Positions 15,744-25,120 of a DNA stretch of 38,314 nucleotides are shown in pieces. Both the position numbers and the translations under genes were made by a program. Where the stretch lies: contig JAGWSB010000017.1 in assembly GCA_028876375.1 (NCBI GenBank), positions 1 to 38,314 on the forward strand, read 5' to 3'. The stretch is from Chloroflexota bacterium (GTDB lineage: Bacteria; Chloroflexota; Limnocylindria; P2-11E). Under the pieces are notes generated by a model. It was not told the DNA's origin, made no database searches, and saw only the letters and a program-made list of their open reading frames with translations. Position 1 is the stretch's first letter, and each line of letters starts with the position of its first letter.

Positions 15744-17580
15744 CGCGCTCGGCGAGCAGCTCGCGGTGCGTGCCCGTCTCCACGACGCGGCCCTTGTGAA
15801 GCACGATGATCCGGTCGACGTTCTGGATCGTCGACAAGCGGTGCGCGATGACGATCGAGGTCCGGCCGCGCATGAGCTTCTCCAGCGCGTCCTGGATGAG
15901 GTGCTCGGTCTCGGTGTCGACCGAGGACGTCGCCTCGTCGAGGACGAGGAGGATCTCGGGGTTGAACGCGATCGCGCGCGCGAACGCGAGCAGCTGCTTC
16001 TGCCCGACGCTCAGCATCGAGCCGCGCTCGGTGACGACCGTCTCGTAGCCCTCGGGCAGACGGTCGATGAAGCGGTCCGCGTTGACGAACCGCGCCGCCG
16101 CGCGCACGCGCTCGTCGGAGATCGTCGCGTCGTTGAGCCGGATGTTCGACGCGATCGTGCCGGCGAAGATGAACGGATCCTGGAGGACGACGCCGATGTG
16201 GCGCCGCAGGTCCTGCTGCTTCAGGGATCGGACGTCGACGCCGTCGAGGAGGATGCGGCCGCGCTGCACGTCGTAGAAGCGCGAGACGAGGCTGATGATC
16301 GAGGTCTTCCCCGCCCCGGTCGCGCCGACGATCGCGACGCTCTCACCCGCGGAGATGGTGAAGTCGACGTCCTTGAGGATCCAGTCCGCGCCCGACCCTT
16401 CCTCGCGCGGCCCGTCCGGACGCGCCTCCGGGAGCGCCGCTTCGGCGGCGAGCTGGTAGGAGAACCAGACGTGGTCGAAGCGCACTTCGCCGCGCACGTG
16501 GCGCAGCTGCGCGGCGTCGGGCGGGTCGGCGATCGCCTGCGGCGTGTCGAGGAGCCGGAACACGCGCTCCGACGAGGCCATCGCCGCCTGGAGGATGTTG
16601 TATTTGTCCGCCAGGTCGAGGACGGGCTGGAAGAACTGCGAGATGAGCTGCCAGAACGCGAGGAGCGTTCCGACGGTCATCTGTCCTTGGAGGATCCAGT
16701 AGCTGCCGGCGAGCAGGAGCACCGCGCTCGTCGTCGCGCGCGTGAAGTTGACCGACGGCTGGAAGGTGCTCATGGCGCGCACGGCGCCCTGGTTCGCGCG
16801 GTAGAGGTCGGTGTTCAGCGTGTCGAAGCGACGGAACGTCTCACCCTCGCGCGTGAACAGCTGGATGACCGACATGCCCGAGAGCGTCTCGTTGAGGTAC
16901 GCGTTCACGCGCGCGAGCCGGATGCGGATGGACCGGAAGGACTCGCGCATCATGCCGCGGAAGTACGCCGTCATCAGGACGAGGATCGGCAGGGCGACGA
17001 AGGTGACGAGCGCAAGGCGAAGGTCGAGGAGAAGCATCACGACCATCACGCCGACGATGATGAAGACGTCGCCGAAGATCGAGACGACGCCGCGGCTGAC
17101 GAGGTCGATGAGGGCATCGATGTCGTTCGTGATGCGGGTCATCAGTCGCCCGACCGGGTTGCGGTCGTAGAAGGAGAGCGGCAAGTACTGCAGGTGGCGG
17201 AACAGCTCGAGACGGAGGTCGTACATGGCCCGCTGTCCGGCGATCGCCGTCAGGAGCGCCTGCACGTAGCGGATCGCCGACGAGAGCACGAGCACGCCGA
17301 AGTAGAGGAGCCCGTAGAGGGCGAGGCGCGACAGCCCGACGTCGACCGGGACCTGACCGTCGACCACCGGCGTGATGGAGCGGTCGACGACCTCCTTCGC
17401 CAGGATCGGCGGGACCACCTGCGACGCCGAGTACAGGAGGAGCAGGGCCATCGCGACCGCGACCATCGCCGTGTACGGCCGCACGTAGTGGAGCAGCCGC
17501 CGCATGAGGCGCGAGTCGTAGGCCTTCCCGAGGATCTCGTCCTCGTGGAAGAAACCGGTGCCGCCGTGGCCGTGCGCCAT
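15691..17580 (-). CDS. ABC exporter half-transporter (TMD-NBD), catalytic-Glu-containing subunit
   Basis: Walker A GATGAGKTS; signature LSVGQKQ; Walker B ILLVLDEATSSVDTETE; His-loop IVIAHRLST. Confidence 0.95.
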   Translation of the reverse strand: MAHGHGGTGFFHEDEILGKAYDSRLMRRLLHYVRPYTAMVAVAMALLLLYSASQVVPPILAKEVVDRSITPVVDGQVPVDVGLSRLALYGLLYFGVLVLSSAIRYVQALLTAIAGQRAMYDLRLELFRHLQYLPLSFYDRNPVGRLMTRITNDIDALIDLVSRGVVSIFGDVFIIVGVMVVMLLLDLRLALVTFVALPILVLMTAYFRGMMRESFRSIRIRLARVNAYLNETLSGMSVIQLFTREGETFRRFDTLNTDLYRANQGAVRAMSTFQPSVNFTRATTSAVLLLAGSYWILQGQMTVGTLLAFWQLISQFFQPVLDLADKYNILQAAMASSERVFRLLDTPQAIADPPDAAQLRHVRGEVRFDHVWFSYQLAAEAALPEARPDGPREEGSGADWILKDVDFTISAGESVAIVGATGAGKTSIISLVSRFYDVQRGRILLDGVDVRSLKQQDLRRHIGVVLQDPFIFAGTIASNIRLNDATISDERVRAAARFVNADRFIDRLPEGYETVVTERGSMLSVGQKQLLAFARAIAFNPEILLVLDEATSSVDTETEHLIQDALEKLMRGRTSIVIAHRLSTIQNVDRIIVLHKGRVVETGTHRELLAERGVYHRLYELQYRAHQPA

Positions 17581-19427
17581 CAGGGCGTCCCCTCCCCCAG
17601 GCCCTCACCGGGGATCCGCGGCGCACGCGCGACCGAGCCGTCCTCCGGCTCGGGTCGCACGCGACGCTCGTGCTCGGCCTGTTCGACGTCGACCTCGAGC
17701 TCCTCTTCGAGGAGCTGCCGGCGATACATCTGGGCGTACAGCCCGCCGGTCGCGAGGAGCTGCGCGTGCGTTCCTCGCTCGACGATCCGTCCGTCGTCGA
17801 GGACGAGGATCTCGTCCGCGTCCTTCACGGTCGAGATGCGGTGCGCGACGACGATGCTCGTCCGCTCGCGCATGACGCCGCGGAGCCGGCGGAGGATCTC
17901 CGACTCGGTGTACGTGTCGACCGCCGACAGCGCGTCGTCGAGGATGAGCACGCGCGGGTCCTTCGCCACGGCCCGCGCGATCGCGGCGCGCTGCTTCTGG
18001 CCGCCGGAGAGCGTTACGCCCCGCTCGCCGATCATCGTGTCGTAGCGCGCGGGGAAGTCCTCGACGTCCTTGTCCAGCTGGGCCACGTCGGCGGCCCACT
18101 CGAGGCGCTCTTCGGGCAGCTCCTGCTCGCTGCCGAACCCGACGTTCTCGCGCAGCGGCAGGGAGAACAGGTACGTCTCCTGCGGCACGTAGCCGATCGC
18201 GCGCCGCAGCACGGGCAGCGGGTAGCGCCGGACGTTCACGCCGTCGACGAGCACCTCGCCCTGTTGGACGTCGAAGAGTCGCGGGATGAGGTTGACGAGG
18301 GTCGACTTCCCCGATCCGGTCGGACCGACGATCGCCAGCGACCCGCCGGCGGGCACCGTGAAGGTCACGTCCCGCAAGACGATCGTGTTGCCGTACGCGA
18401 AGGTGACGCCGCGCAGCTCGACCTCCCCGCGGATCGGCGAGGCGACGGGGTCGATCGGCTCGGCGATCGCCGCGCGGGCGTCGAACAGCTCTTGCAGCCG
18501 CACGAGCGACGCCCAACCCTGCTGGAAGATGTTCGTGATCTCTCCGAACGAGATCATCGGCCACTGCAGCAGGTAGAGGTAGGCCACGAACTGGATCAGC
18601 TCGCCGACGGTCATCTTGCGGCCGATGGCGTCGGTGCCGCCGACGTACAGCGCGGCGAGGACCGCGCAGCCCATGATGAAGTTCATCGCCGGCCACACCA
18701 GGCCGTTGAGGCGCGCGAGGTCGATGGCGCGCCGGACGTACTCCATGTTGACGTCGGCGAACGAGCGGATCTCCGGCTCCTCCTGCGAGTAGGCCTTCAC
18801 CACGCGGATGCCCGAGAAGTTCTCCTGCGCCTTGGTCGAGAGGTCGCCGAACTGCGCCTGGAGCTGCTGGAACCTCTCATTCACGCGCCGTCCGATGGCC
18901 CAGAAGCTCACCGACGCGACGGGCATGAGGACCAGGCTGAGAACGGTCAGCTTCACGTTGACCTGCAGCATCGACGCGATCGAGAGCACGAGGATCGACG
19001 TCGTCGAGACGAGCATCAGGATCCCGAAGCCGTACATCTGGCGCACGGCGGTGAGGTCGTTCGTGAGCCGCGCCATGAGGTCGCCGATCCGCTGGTGCTG
19101 GAAGTAGCCGAGCTCCATCTCCTCGAGGTGCGAGAGGAGGTCGTTGCGCATCTCGTACTCGACGAGGCGCGATGAGTCGATGATCTGATACCGCCCGAAG
19201 CCGCGGACGAGCGCCTCCATCGCCGCGACGCCGATCATCGCGAGCGCGAGGACGACGATCGCCGAGAAGGGCGCCCCGCCGTTCACGTCGTCGACGATCC
19301 CGCCGATGAAGCGCGGCGGGATCACCGCGAAGAACGAGGAGGCGACGACGGTGATCGTCCCTGCGATGAGCTTCGACCGATGGCGGCGGAGGTAGCGGAG
19401 GAAGGTCGATCTGGAGCGTGAGGCCAC
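17580..19427 (-). CDS. ABC exporter half-transporter (TMD-NBD), degenerate-site partner
   Basis: Walker A GPTGSGKST; signature LSGGQKQ; Walker B VLILDDALSAVDTYTE (Asp at the catalytic Glu position); IVVAHRIST. Confidence 0.95.
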   Translation of the reverse strand: MASRSRSTFLRYLRRHRSKLIAGTITVVASSFFAVIPPRFIGGIVDDVNGGAPFSAIVVLALAMIGVAAMEALVRGFGRYQIIDSSRLVEYEMRNDLLSHLEEMELGYFQHQRIGDLMARLTNDLTAVRQMYGFGILMLVSTTSILVLSIASMLQVNVKLTVLSLVLMPVASVSFWAIGRRVNERFQQLQAQFGDLSTKAQENFSGIRVVKAYSQEEPEIRSFADVNMEYVRRAIDLARLNGLVWPAMNFIMGCAVLAALYVGGTDAIGRKMTVGELIQFVAYLYLLQWPMISFGEITNIFQQGWASLVRLQELFDARAAIAEPIDPVASPIRGEVELRGVTFAYGNTIVLRDVTFTVPAGGSLAIVGPTGSGKSTLVNLIPRLFDVQQGEVLVDGVNVRRYPLPVLRRAIGYVPQETYLFSLPLRENVGFGSEQELPEERLEWAADVAQLDKDVEDFPARYDTMIGERGVTLSGGQKQRAAIARAVAKDPRVLILDDALSAVDTYTESEILRRLRGVMRERTSIVVAHRISTVKDADEILVLDDGRIVERGTHAQLLATGGLYAQMYRRQLLEEELEVDVEQAEHERRVRPEPEDGSVARAPRIPGEGLGEGTP

Positions 19428-19439
19428 TCGCGGATCAGT

Positions 19440-20774
19440 CTATCGGGGCGCTCCTGTGTCACGCGATACATTCGCCAGCCCTCGCCCGACCATCGCGATC
19501 CGTCGCACTCGACGACCACCCATCCACACGCCGATCACGAGGATGGCCGCTCCGACGAAGACGGGGGCGATGCCCCAGATGTCGGCGACGGGTCCGATGA
19601 CGAGGAGCGGCAGGAGGCTGAAGACCGAAACGAGCATGTTGAGCACGCCGAATACGCGGCCGCGGATCACCTCCGGGAGCTCCTCCTGGATGTACGTCAT
19701 CGACGGCACGGTGATGAACGCGTAGGAGATCCCGAACACGAACGCGGTGAGCGTCACGACCCCGATGAAGTACGGGAGACCCTCCAGCCCGCCGCCCTGC
19801 GCGGCACGCCCGGCGACGAGCGCGACGGGGCGGGCCGCGGCGAGCACGACGAGGGCGACGGCCGCGGTGCCGAGCCCGAGCCCGACGGCGCGGCTGTGGC
19901 CGATCCGCGGGCTCACCGCGTTCAACGTGCCGAGGCCCGCGATCACGCCGATCCCGGCCGGCGCGACGAGGAGCGCGAAGGAGCGCTCCGGCAGGAGCAG
20001 CACCTCGCGGACGTAGCCGGGAGCGAGCGCTCCCGCCATCGCCACGAGGGTGTACGTCACGGCGATGTAGACGAGCGACCAGGTGATGGCCGGCTGCTTC
20101 GTGAGGAACGCCAGCGCCTCGCCGACGTCGCGGCGCCCGCGGTCGATGGCCTGCCCGGCGACGTCGACACCCAGCCGCTCGGCGACCGGCGCCCCCGGGG
20201 GCAGGGTCGCGCAGAGGATCGCCGACGCGGCGAACATCGCCACGATGATCGCGAAGAGCGTCGGGTAGCCGGCGAAGGCGACGACCAGAGGCGCGACGAT
20301 GATGAACCCGAGGAGGAAGGCGCCGTTGAAGGTGAACGTGAACAGCGAGTTCGCGGTCAGGAGATCGCGCTTGCGTACGATCGCCGGCAGCGTCGCCGCC
20401 TCGGCGGGAACGAAGAAGACCGTGACCGAAGCGACGAGGAAGTTCACGGCGTAGGCGGTGACGAGGTCGCGGCCGAACAAGAGCGTCACGGTGACGGCCA
20501 GCGCCCGCAGCGCGTTCGTGACGACGAGGACGAGCCTCTTGTCGCTGCGGTCGACGAAGACGCCCGCGAGGATCCCGAACAGGACCGGGGGTACGACGGC
20601 GAACAAGATGAGGAGCGACGAGGACGTGTTCGACTTCGTCAGCTCCGCGACGAGGGCGATGAGCGCGGACGTCAACGCGTTCGCCGCCGTCATGGACAGG
20701 ATCTGCGCCGACCAGACGGCGAGGAACGCGCGGTTGCGCAGCAGGCCGTGCTGTGCCGCTTCTCCGAGCTCCAC
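19440..20774 (-). CDS. MFS transporter
   Basis: Multiple TM helices; DRSDKRLVLVVTNALRAL loop 2-3; LPEVIRGRVFGVLNM. Proposed GTG start 20774 (VELGEAAQHGLLRNRAFLAVW). Confidence 0.88.
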   Translation of the reverse strand: MELGEAAQHGLLRNRAFLAVWSAQILSMTAANALTSALIALVAELTKSNTSSSLLILFAVVPPVLFGILAGVFVDRSDKRLVLVVTNALRALAVTVTLLFGRDLVTAYAVNFLVASVTVFFVPAEAATLPAIVRKRDLLTANSLFTFTFNGAFLLGFIIVAPLVVAFAGYPTLFAIIVAMFAASAILCATLPPGAPVAERLGVDVAGQAIDRGRRDVGEALAFLTKQPAITWSLVYIAVTYTLVAMAGALAPGYVREVLLLPERSFALLVAPAGIGVIAGLGTLNAVSPRIGHSRAVGLGLGTAAVALVVLAAARPVALVAGRAAQGGGLEGLPYFIGVVTLTAFVFGISYAFITVPSMTYIQEELPEVIRGRVFGVLNMLVSVFSLLPLLVIGPVADIWGIAPVFVGAAILVIGVWMGGRRVRRIAMVGRGLANVSRDTGAPR

Positions 20775-20776
20775 GT

Positions 20777-20989
20777 TCAGTCCGAGGGTGCCAGCGGTCT
20801 CTCCACGAACCGCTTGATGTCCCTCTCCACGGCGCTCCGGCCCACGAGGACGCGGTGCCCGCAGGTCAGGCACCGCAACCCGATGTCCGCCCCGAGGCGG
20901 ACGATGCGCCAGGTGTCCCCGCCGCACGGATGTCGCTTCCGGAGCATGACGACGTCATCCATGTACAGCGGTATGGGCGGCCGAGGCAT
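20777..20989 (-). CDS. DUF951 family protein
   Basis: MDDVVMLRKRHPCGGDTWRIVRLGADIGLRCLTCGHRVLVGRSAVERDIKR matches the DUF951 pattern. Confidence 0.88.
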   Translation of the reverse strand: MPRPPIPLYMDDVVMLRKRHPCGGDTWRIVRLGADIGLRCLTCGHRVLVGRSAVERDIKRFVERPLAPSD

Positions 20990-21001
20990 GCGCGGCCGAG
21001 T

Positions 21002-21652
21002 CTATTGGGCCGCGAGCGGAGGCAGATCGAGCGCGTTCTCGCGCGTCACCGTGAAGCGCGTGCGCTGGTAGATCAGCTGGAACTGCCCGACGATCCCTCC
21101 GGTGCGCGTCATCGCGACGTACAGCACGTCGGACGCGCCGATCGACCGGACCGTCCACGGTCCGCGCACGCCCGTCCCGTCGACGACGAGATCCCCGTTC
21201 GCGCCCGCGGCGAACCAGCTGCGTGGTCCGACGCGCGCGTCGTTCACCGCGATCGCTTCCGCGCCCGCGTTGCGCAGCTCGTTCACCAGATCGGAGAGCG
21301 CGTGGTCGTCGAACGGTCCGTCGACGCGGATCGAGATCCCCGGCCCGGTGACGCGGCTCTGTGCGGAGAAGACCTCGAGCTGCTCCAGCTGACGCTGCGA
21401 CTCCTCGAGCGTTCCTTGCCCGCCCGACACCTGGCTCTGCGCGCGGTCGACGCGCAGCTGGAGGTCGAAGATCTCCTCGCGCAGCTGGCGGTTGCGATCG
21501 TTGAGATCGGCGATGAGCGTGGTGAGCGACTCCGGCGTCTCTTGCTCCAGGCTCCGTGAGTACACGTCGCGCGAGCGGAACTGCGATACGACGAGCACGC
21601 CGAGAAGAAGGGCGACAGCGGCGACGGCGGCGCCCCCGACGCGGGATCTCAC
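21002..21652 (-). CDS. DUF881 family protein
   Basis: TM segment GVLVVSQF, coiled coil, then GPGISIRVDGPFDDHALSDLVNELRNAGAEAIAVNDARV...; GTG start 21652 overlaps the upstream stop (GTGA). Confidence 0.85.
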   Translation of the reverse strand: MRSRVGGAAVAAVALLLGVLVVSQFRSRDVYSRSLEQETPESLTTLIADLNDRNRQLREEIFDLQLRVDRAQSQVSGGQGTLEESQRQLEQLEVFSAQSRVTGPGISIRVDGPFDDHALSDLVNELRNAGAEAIAVNDARVGPRSWFAAGANGDLVVDGTGVRGPWTVRSIGASDVLYVAMTRTGGIVGQFQLIYQRTRFTVTRENALDLPPLAAQ

Positions 21653-22431
21653 TGCGGCGTCGCCGATCGGACGACGACGGGACCCCCATACGCCGGGAGC
21701 GTCACCGCGGGGACGCTCGCGATGCGGAGGTCGACCACCTGCTGATCGCGTCGGCGCTTGAGGTCGCTCAGCTGCGAGGGGTCGTCGACGACGGCGAGGA
21801 TCGACGACGTCGGCCCGACGGCCGTCACGGTGAAAGGCGCGGAGACGATGCTCCCGTTGACGACGATGGTGCCGCCGACGCAGTACACGCTCGACGACGC
21901 CACGATCCGCTCGCCGTCGATCGCGACCGCGCGCGCCCCGCCTCGCCAGGCGGCGTTGACGATATCCGTGAGATCCGGAGCGAAGCACGGGAGACGGTCC
22001 TGCGTGAGATCGGCGGCGGCGCGCGTCGCGTCGAGGGTGACGACGACGCCCTCCCCCGATGCGTCGGTGAGACCGGCGCGCCGCTTGAGGTCGTCGAGCT
22101 GGGCGGATAGGTCGCGGACCGTCCCGTTCTGGGCGGCGCCCGCCCGCTGGAGCTGATCGAGCTTCGCGCGGACGTCCGCGAGCTGCGCCTTGAGCGACGT
22201 CTGCTCGTCCTGCAGCCGGCCGAGGCTCGCGGTGAGCGGGTCGATGTAGCGGATGCCGACGTCGCGCGAGCCGGGTGCCGCGAGCGTCGCCCACTGAGCC
22301 GCCACCAGGAAGCCGAAGACGAGGGCCGGAACGGCGATCGCGAGGCCCTTCTGCAGCGCGACGGAACGCATCTGAATGGAAGTGTCGGGCACGGCTGCAA
22401 CCTGCCGCCGGGGCCGTATCGCTCCGCTCAC
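21649..22431 (-). CDS. DUF881-like protein (paralogue of the downstream gene)
   Basis: TM near N-terminus, coiled-coil LKAQLADVRAKLDQLQ, EGVVVTLDATRA...LTDIVNAAWRGGARAVAIDGERIVASSSVYCVGGTIVVNG. Confidence 0.8.
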   Translation of the reverse strand: MSGAIRPRRQVAAVPDTSIQMRSVALQKGLAIAVPALVFGFLVAAQWATLAAPGSRDVGIRYIDPLTASLGRLQDEQTSLKAQLADVRAKLDQLQRAGAAQNGTVRDLSAQLDDLKRRAGLTDASGEGVVVTLDATRAAADLTQDRLPCFAPDLTDIVNAAWRGGARAVAIDGERIVASSSVYCVGGTIVVNGSIVSAPFTVTAVGPTSSILAVVDDPSQLSDLKRRRDQQVVDLRIASVPAVTLPAYGGPVVVRSATPQ

Positions 22432-22480
22432 GGCCCCGTCGTGGCTACGATGCGTCCGCAGCAGCCGCTCGCAGCTCCTA

Positions 22481-22553
22481 GGGGCTGTAGCTCAGAGGAC
22501 AGAGCAGGTCCGTCCTAAGGACTTGGTCGTGGGTTCGACTCCCACCAGCCCCT
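22481..22553 (+). tRNA. tRNA-Arg(CCT)
   Basis: GGGGCTGTAGCTCAGAGGACAGAGCAGGTCCGTCCTAAGGACTTGGTCGTGGGTTCGACTCCCACCAGCCCCT; anticodon loop GTCCTAA. Confidence 0.94.
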
Positions 22554-22604
22554 CCGCCGCCATCCACGCGCGGAGGGTCCGCGGCTTTACACTGCGAGCT
22601 CGAA

Positions 22605-22678
22605 CGGGGTGTAGCGCAGCCTGGTAGCGCGCTGCGTTCGGGACGCAGAAGTCGCGAGTTCAAATCTCGCCACCCCGA
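22605..22678 (+). tRNA. tRNA-Pro(CGG)
   Basis: CGGGGTGTAGCGCAGCCTGGTAGCGCGCTGCGTTCGGGACGCAGAAGTCGCGAGTTCAAATCTCGCCACCCCGA; anticodon loop TTCGGGA. Confidence 0.96.
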
Positions 22679-22704
22679 CAGCCGCGCGGACCCTTGACCG
22701 CCGG

Positions 22705-23865
22705 TCAGAGCGTCGCCGTGGACACCGACATCACCGGCGGGAGGAAGTCGGCGACCATGGCCCAGGTCCGCCCTTCGTCGGGGCTTGCCCAGACCTCGCC
22801 GCCCTCGGTGCCGAAGTAGATGCCGACGGGATCGAGCCGGTCGACGGCCATCCCCTCGCGCAGCACCTCCGAGCGCGCGCCTTTCGGCAGCCCGCGCGCC
22901 TGCCGCTTCCACGACCGCCCCGCGTCGGTCGTCGCGTAGACGGCGATGCCGGGGTCGGGCGCGATGCGCGTCTGCCCCTCGAGCGGGATCACGTACGCCG
23001 TCTTCGGATCGTGCGGGTGGATCGCGGACGCGAAGCCGAACGAGTACTTGTCGAACTGCAGGCTCGCCTCGGGAAGCCCCGCGCTCGTCTCGCGCCACCG
23101 CCCGTCACCGCCGTCGAGCCAGTACACCCCGAAGTGGTTCTGCTGGAAGCGGACGCCCGGAGCGGTGGGGTGGGCCACCAGGTGGTGTACGCAGAACCCG
23201 ACCTCGGGCTCCTTCTGCGGATCCATCGGGTTGACGAGGCCCTTGTTGCGCGTGCTCCAGGTCTTCCCGCCGTCCGCCGACTCGAAGACGCCCACGGCGC
23301 TGATGCCTATCTGCATCTTCTTGGCATCCGCGGCATCGATGGCGATCGAGTGGAGGATCAGGCCGCCCGCCCCCGGGTTCCACTGGTGGTGCGTCGGGTG
23401 GTCCGTGAGCGACGCGACCTCGCTCCACGTCTCGCCGCGGTCGTCGCTGCGGAAGAGCGCCGCCGGCTCGATCCCCGCCCACATCACCTTCGGCTGCGAG
23501 GCATGGCCGGGCTCGATGTGCCAGGTGCGCTCGAAGACGAGCTCGCGCGTCACCTGCTTCGGCGCCTGCTCGCCCTCGACCCAGGTGTGGTACGTCGCGA
23601 CCCTGCCCTTCGCGAAGGCCGGGTTCGAGACGACCTTCCACGTCTTGCCCTGGTCGCGGCTGACGCGGATCTTCGGACCGCCCCACGTGAGGTTGCAGGC
23701 CGCGAAGATCGAGTCGCCGTCGCGATGATCGAACGCGAGGTGGTGCACGGGCTCACCCGGGAAGAGCGGGCCTTCCGCCGTCCACCTCTTGCGTCCGGCA
23801 CCCGACCGGAAGATGTACGCGCCTTTCCTGGTGCCGACGAGCACCGCGACCTTCTTAGCCGCCAT
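22705..23865 (-). CDS. BNR/sialidase-like repeat beta-propeller protein
   Basis: Repeated Asp-box-like units: SRDQGKTWK, SDDRGETWSEV, SADGGKTWSTR, TTDAGRSWKRQ, SPDEGRTWAMV. Confidence 0.9.
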   Translation of the reverse strand: MAAKKVAVLVGTRKGAYIFRSGAGRKRWTAEGPLFPGEPVHHLAFDHRDGDSIFAACNLTWGGPKIRVSRDQGKTWKVVSNPAFAKGRVATYHTWVEGEQAPKQVTRELVFERTWHIEPGHASQPKVMWAGIEPAALFRSDDRGETWSEVASLTDHPTHHQWNPGAGGLILHSIAIDAADAKKMQIGISAVGVFESADGGKTWSTRNKGLVNPMDPQKEPEVGFCVHHLVAHPTAPGVRFQQNHFGVYWLDGGDGRWRETSAGLPEASLQFDKYSFGFASAIHPHDPKTAYVIPLEGQTRIAPDPGIAVYATTDAGRSWKRQARGLPKGARSEVLREGMAVDRLDPVGIYFGTEGGEVWASPDEGRTWAMVADFLPPVMSVSTATL

Positions 23866-24146
23866 CAGTTCCCTCCCGACATCGCCGGCACCAGGGTGAG
23901 AACGTCGCCCTCGCGGAGCGGCGTGCCTTCCCCCTGCAGCCGGTGGATCTCGTCCTCGTTCCGAAAGACGTTCAGATGCTGACGGATGCGACCTTGCTCG
24001 TCACGGATCCGCTCTCGCAAGCCAGGCAGCTCACCCGGGAGCAGGTCGAGCGCTTCCCCGACGGTCCCCGCGTCCAGCGTCACCCGGCGCGCGCCGCCGG
24101 CCATATCGCTGAAAGCGCCATGGAGCCGCACCGTCACCCGCGCCAC
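23865..24146 (-). CDS. MoaD/ThiS-family (ubiquitin-like beta-grasp) small protein
   Basis: MARVTVRLHGAFSDMAGGARRVTLDAGTVGEALDLL...PLREGDVLTLVPAMSGGN; stop/ATG overlap with the downstream BNR gene. Confidence 0.88.
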   Translation of the reverse strand: MARVTVRLHGAFSDMAGGARRVTLDAGTVGEALDLLPGELPGLRERIRDEQGRIRQHLNVFRNEDEIHRLQGEGTPLREGDVLTLVPAMSGGN

Positions 24147-24155
24147 GCGGGGACG

Positions 24156-25100
24156 CTACTCCACGCCCGGCGCCGTGTCCTCCGCCGCGCCGGCGCCGAT
24201 GTCGACGAGCGATCGCAGCAGCCGGTAGCGCTCGTCGACGGCCCCCGGCGTCGCGGCGGCCACGCCGTCGACGCTGAAGGTCTCGACGGCGAAGGATGCG
24301 CTCACCGTCCCATGCACGACGGCGCGACGAAGCTCGGCCGCGTCGGTCCGTCCGACCGACGCCAGGTGGCCGACGAACCCACCGGCGAATGAGTCGCCTG
24401 CCCCTGTCGGGTCCTGCACCTTCTCGAGCGGATACGCGGGGGACCAGAACACGCCTCCGTCGCGGAGGAAGAGCATCGCGCCGTGCTCGCCGCGCTTCAC
24501 GACGAGCGCGGTCGGACCGAGCGCGAGGATCTCGCGCGCCGCGCGGATGATGCTGAACGTCTGCGCGAACTGGCGGGCCTCGCCTTCGTTGACGCACACG
24601 ACGTCGGCGCGGGACATCACCTTCGCGACCGCGTCGCGCTTGTACTCCAGCCAGTAGTTCATCGAGTCCATGACGACCAGCTTCGGCGCCCGCACCTGGT
24701 CGAGGAGGTCGAGCTGGATGTCCGGGTCGATGTTCGCGAGGAACACGTAGGGCACCTCGCGCTTGTCGTCCGGCACGATCGGATGCCACTCCGCGAAGAC
24801 GCCGAGATCGGTGTGGAGGGTCTCGGCGGCGCTCATGTCGTAGTCGTAGCGGCCGTGCCAGCGGAACGACCGCCCCGCGCGCCGCTCGATCCCGGCGACG
24901 TCGATCCCCTCCCCGCGCAGCCGCGCGATGTCCGTGTCGCGGAAGTCCTCGCCGACGACGGCCACGACGTGAACGGGCGCGTAGCGGCTCGCGGCGAGCG
25001 CGAAGTACGACGCGGCGCCGCCGAGGACGTCGCGGCGCCGATCGAACGGCGTCTGGACGTCGTCGTACGCCACGGAGCCGACGACGAGGATCTCAGGCAC
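24156..25100 (-). CDS. PfkB-family carbohydrate/nucleoside kinase
   Basis: EILVVGSVAYDDV...VLGGAASYFALAASRYAPVHVVAVVGEDF...LEKVQDPTGAGDSFAGGFVGHLA; proposed GTG start 25100. Confidence 0.92.
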   Translation of the reverse strand: MPEILVVGSVAYDDVQTPFDRRRDVLGGAASYFALAASRYAPVHVVAVVGEDFRDTDIARLRGEGIDVAGIERRAGRSFRWHGRYDYDMSAAETLHTDLGVFAEWHPIVPDDKREVPYVFLANIDPDIQLDLLDQVRAPKLVVMDSMNYWLEYKRDAVAKVMSRADVVCVNEGEARQFAQTFSIIRAAREILALGPTALVVKRGEHGAMLFLRDGGVFWSPAYPLEKVQDPTGAGDSFAGGFVGHLASVGRTDAAELRRAVVHGTVSASFAVETFSVDGVAAATPGAVDERYRLLRSLVDIGAGAAEDTAPGVE

Positions 25101-25120
25101 GCGACCGAGGATGCTACGGG

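Noticed and set aside
15319-18045. 908-aa plus-strand ORF across the ABC exporter genes
   Set aside because: Low-complexity shadow ORF; opposite strand encodes intact ABC motifs in two genes.
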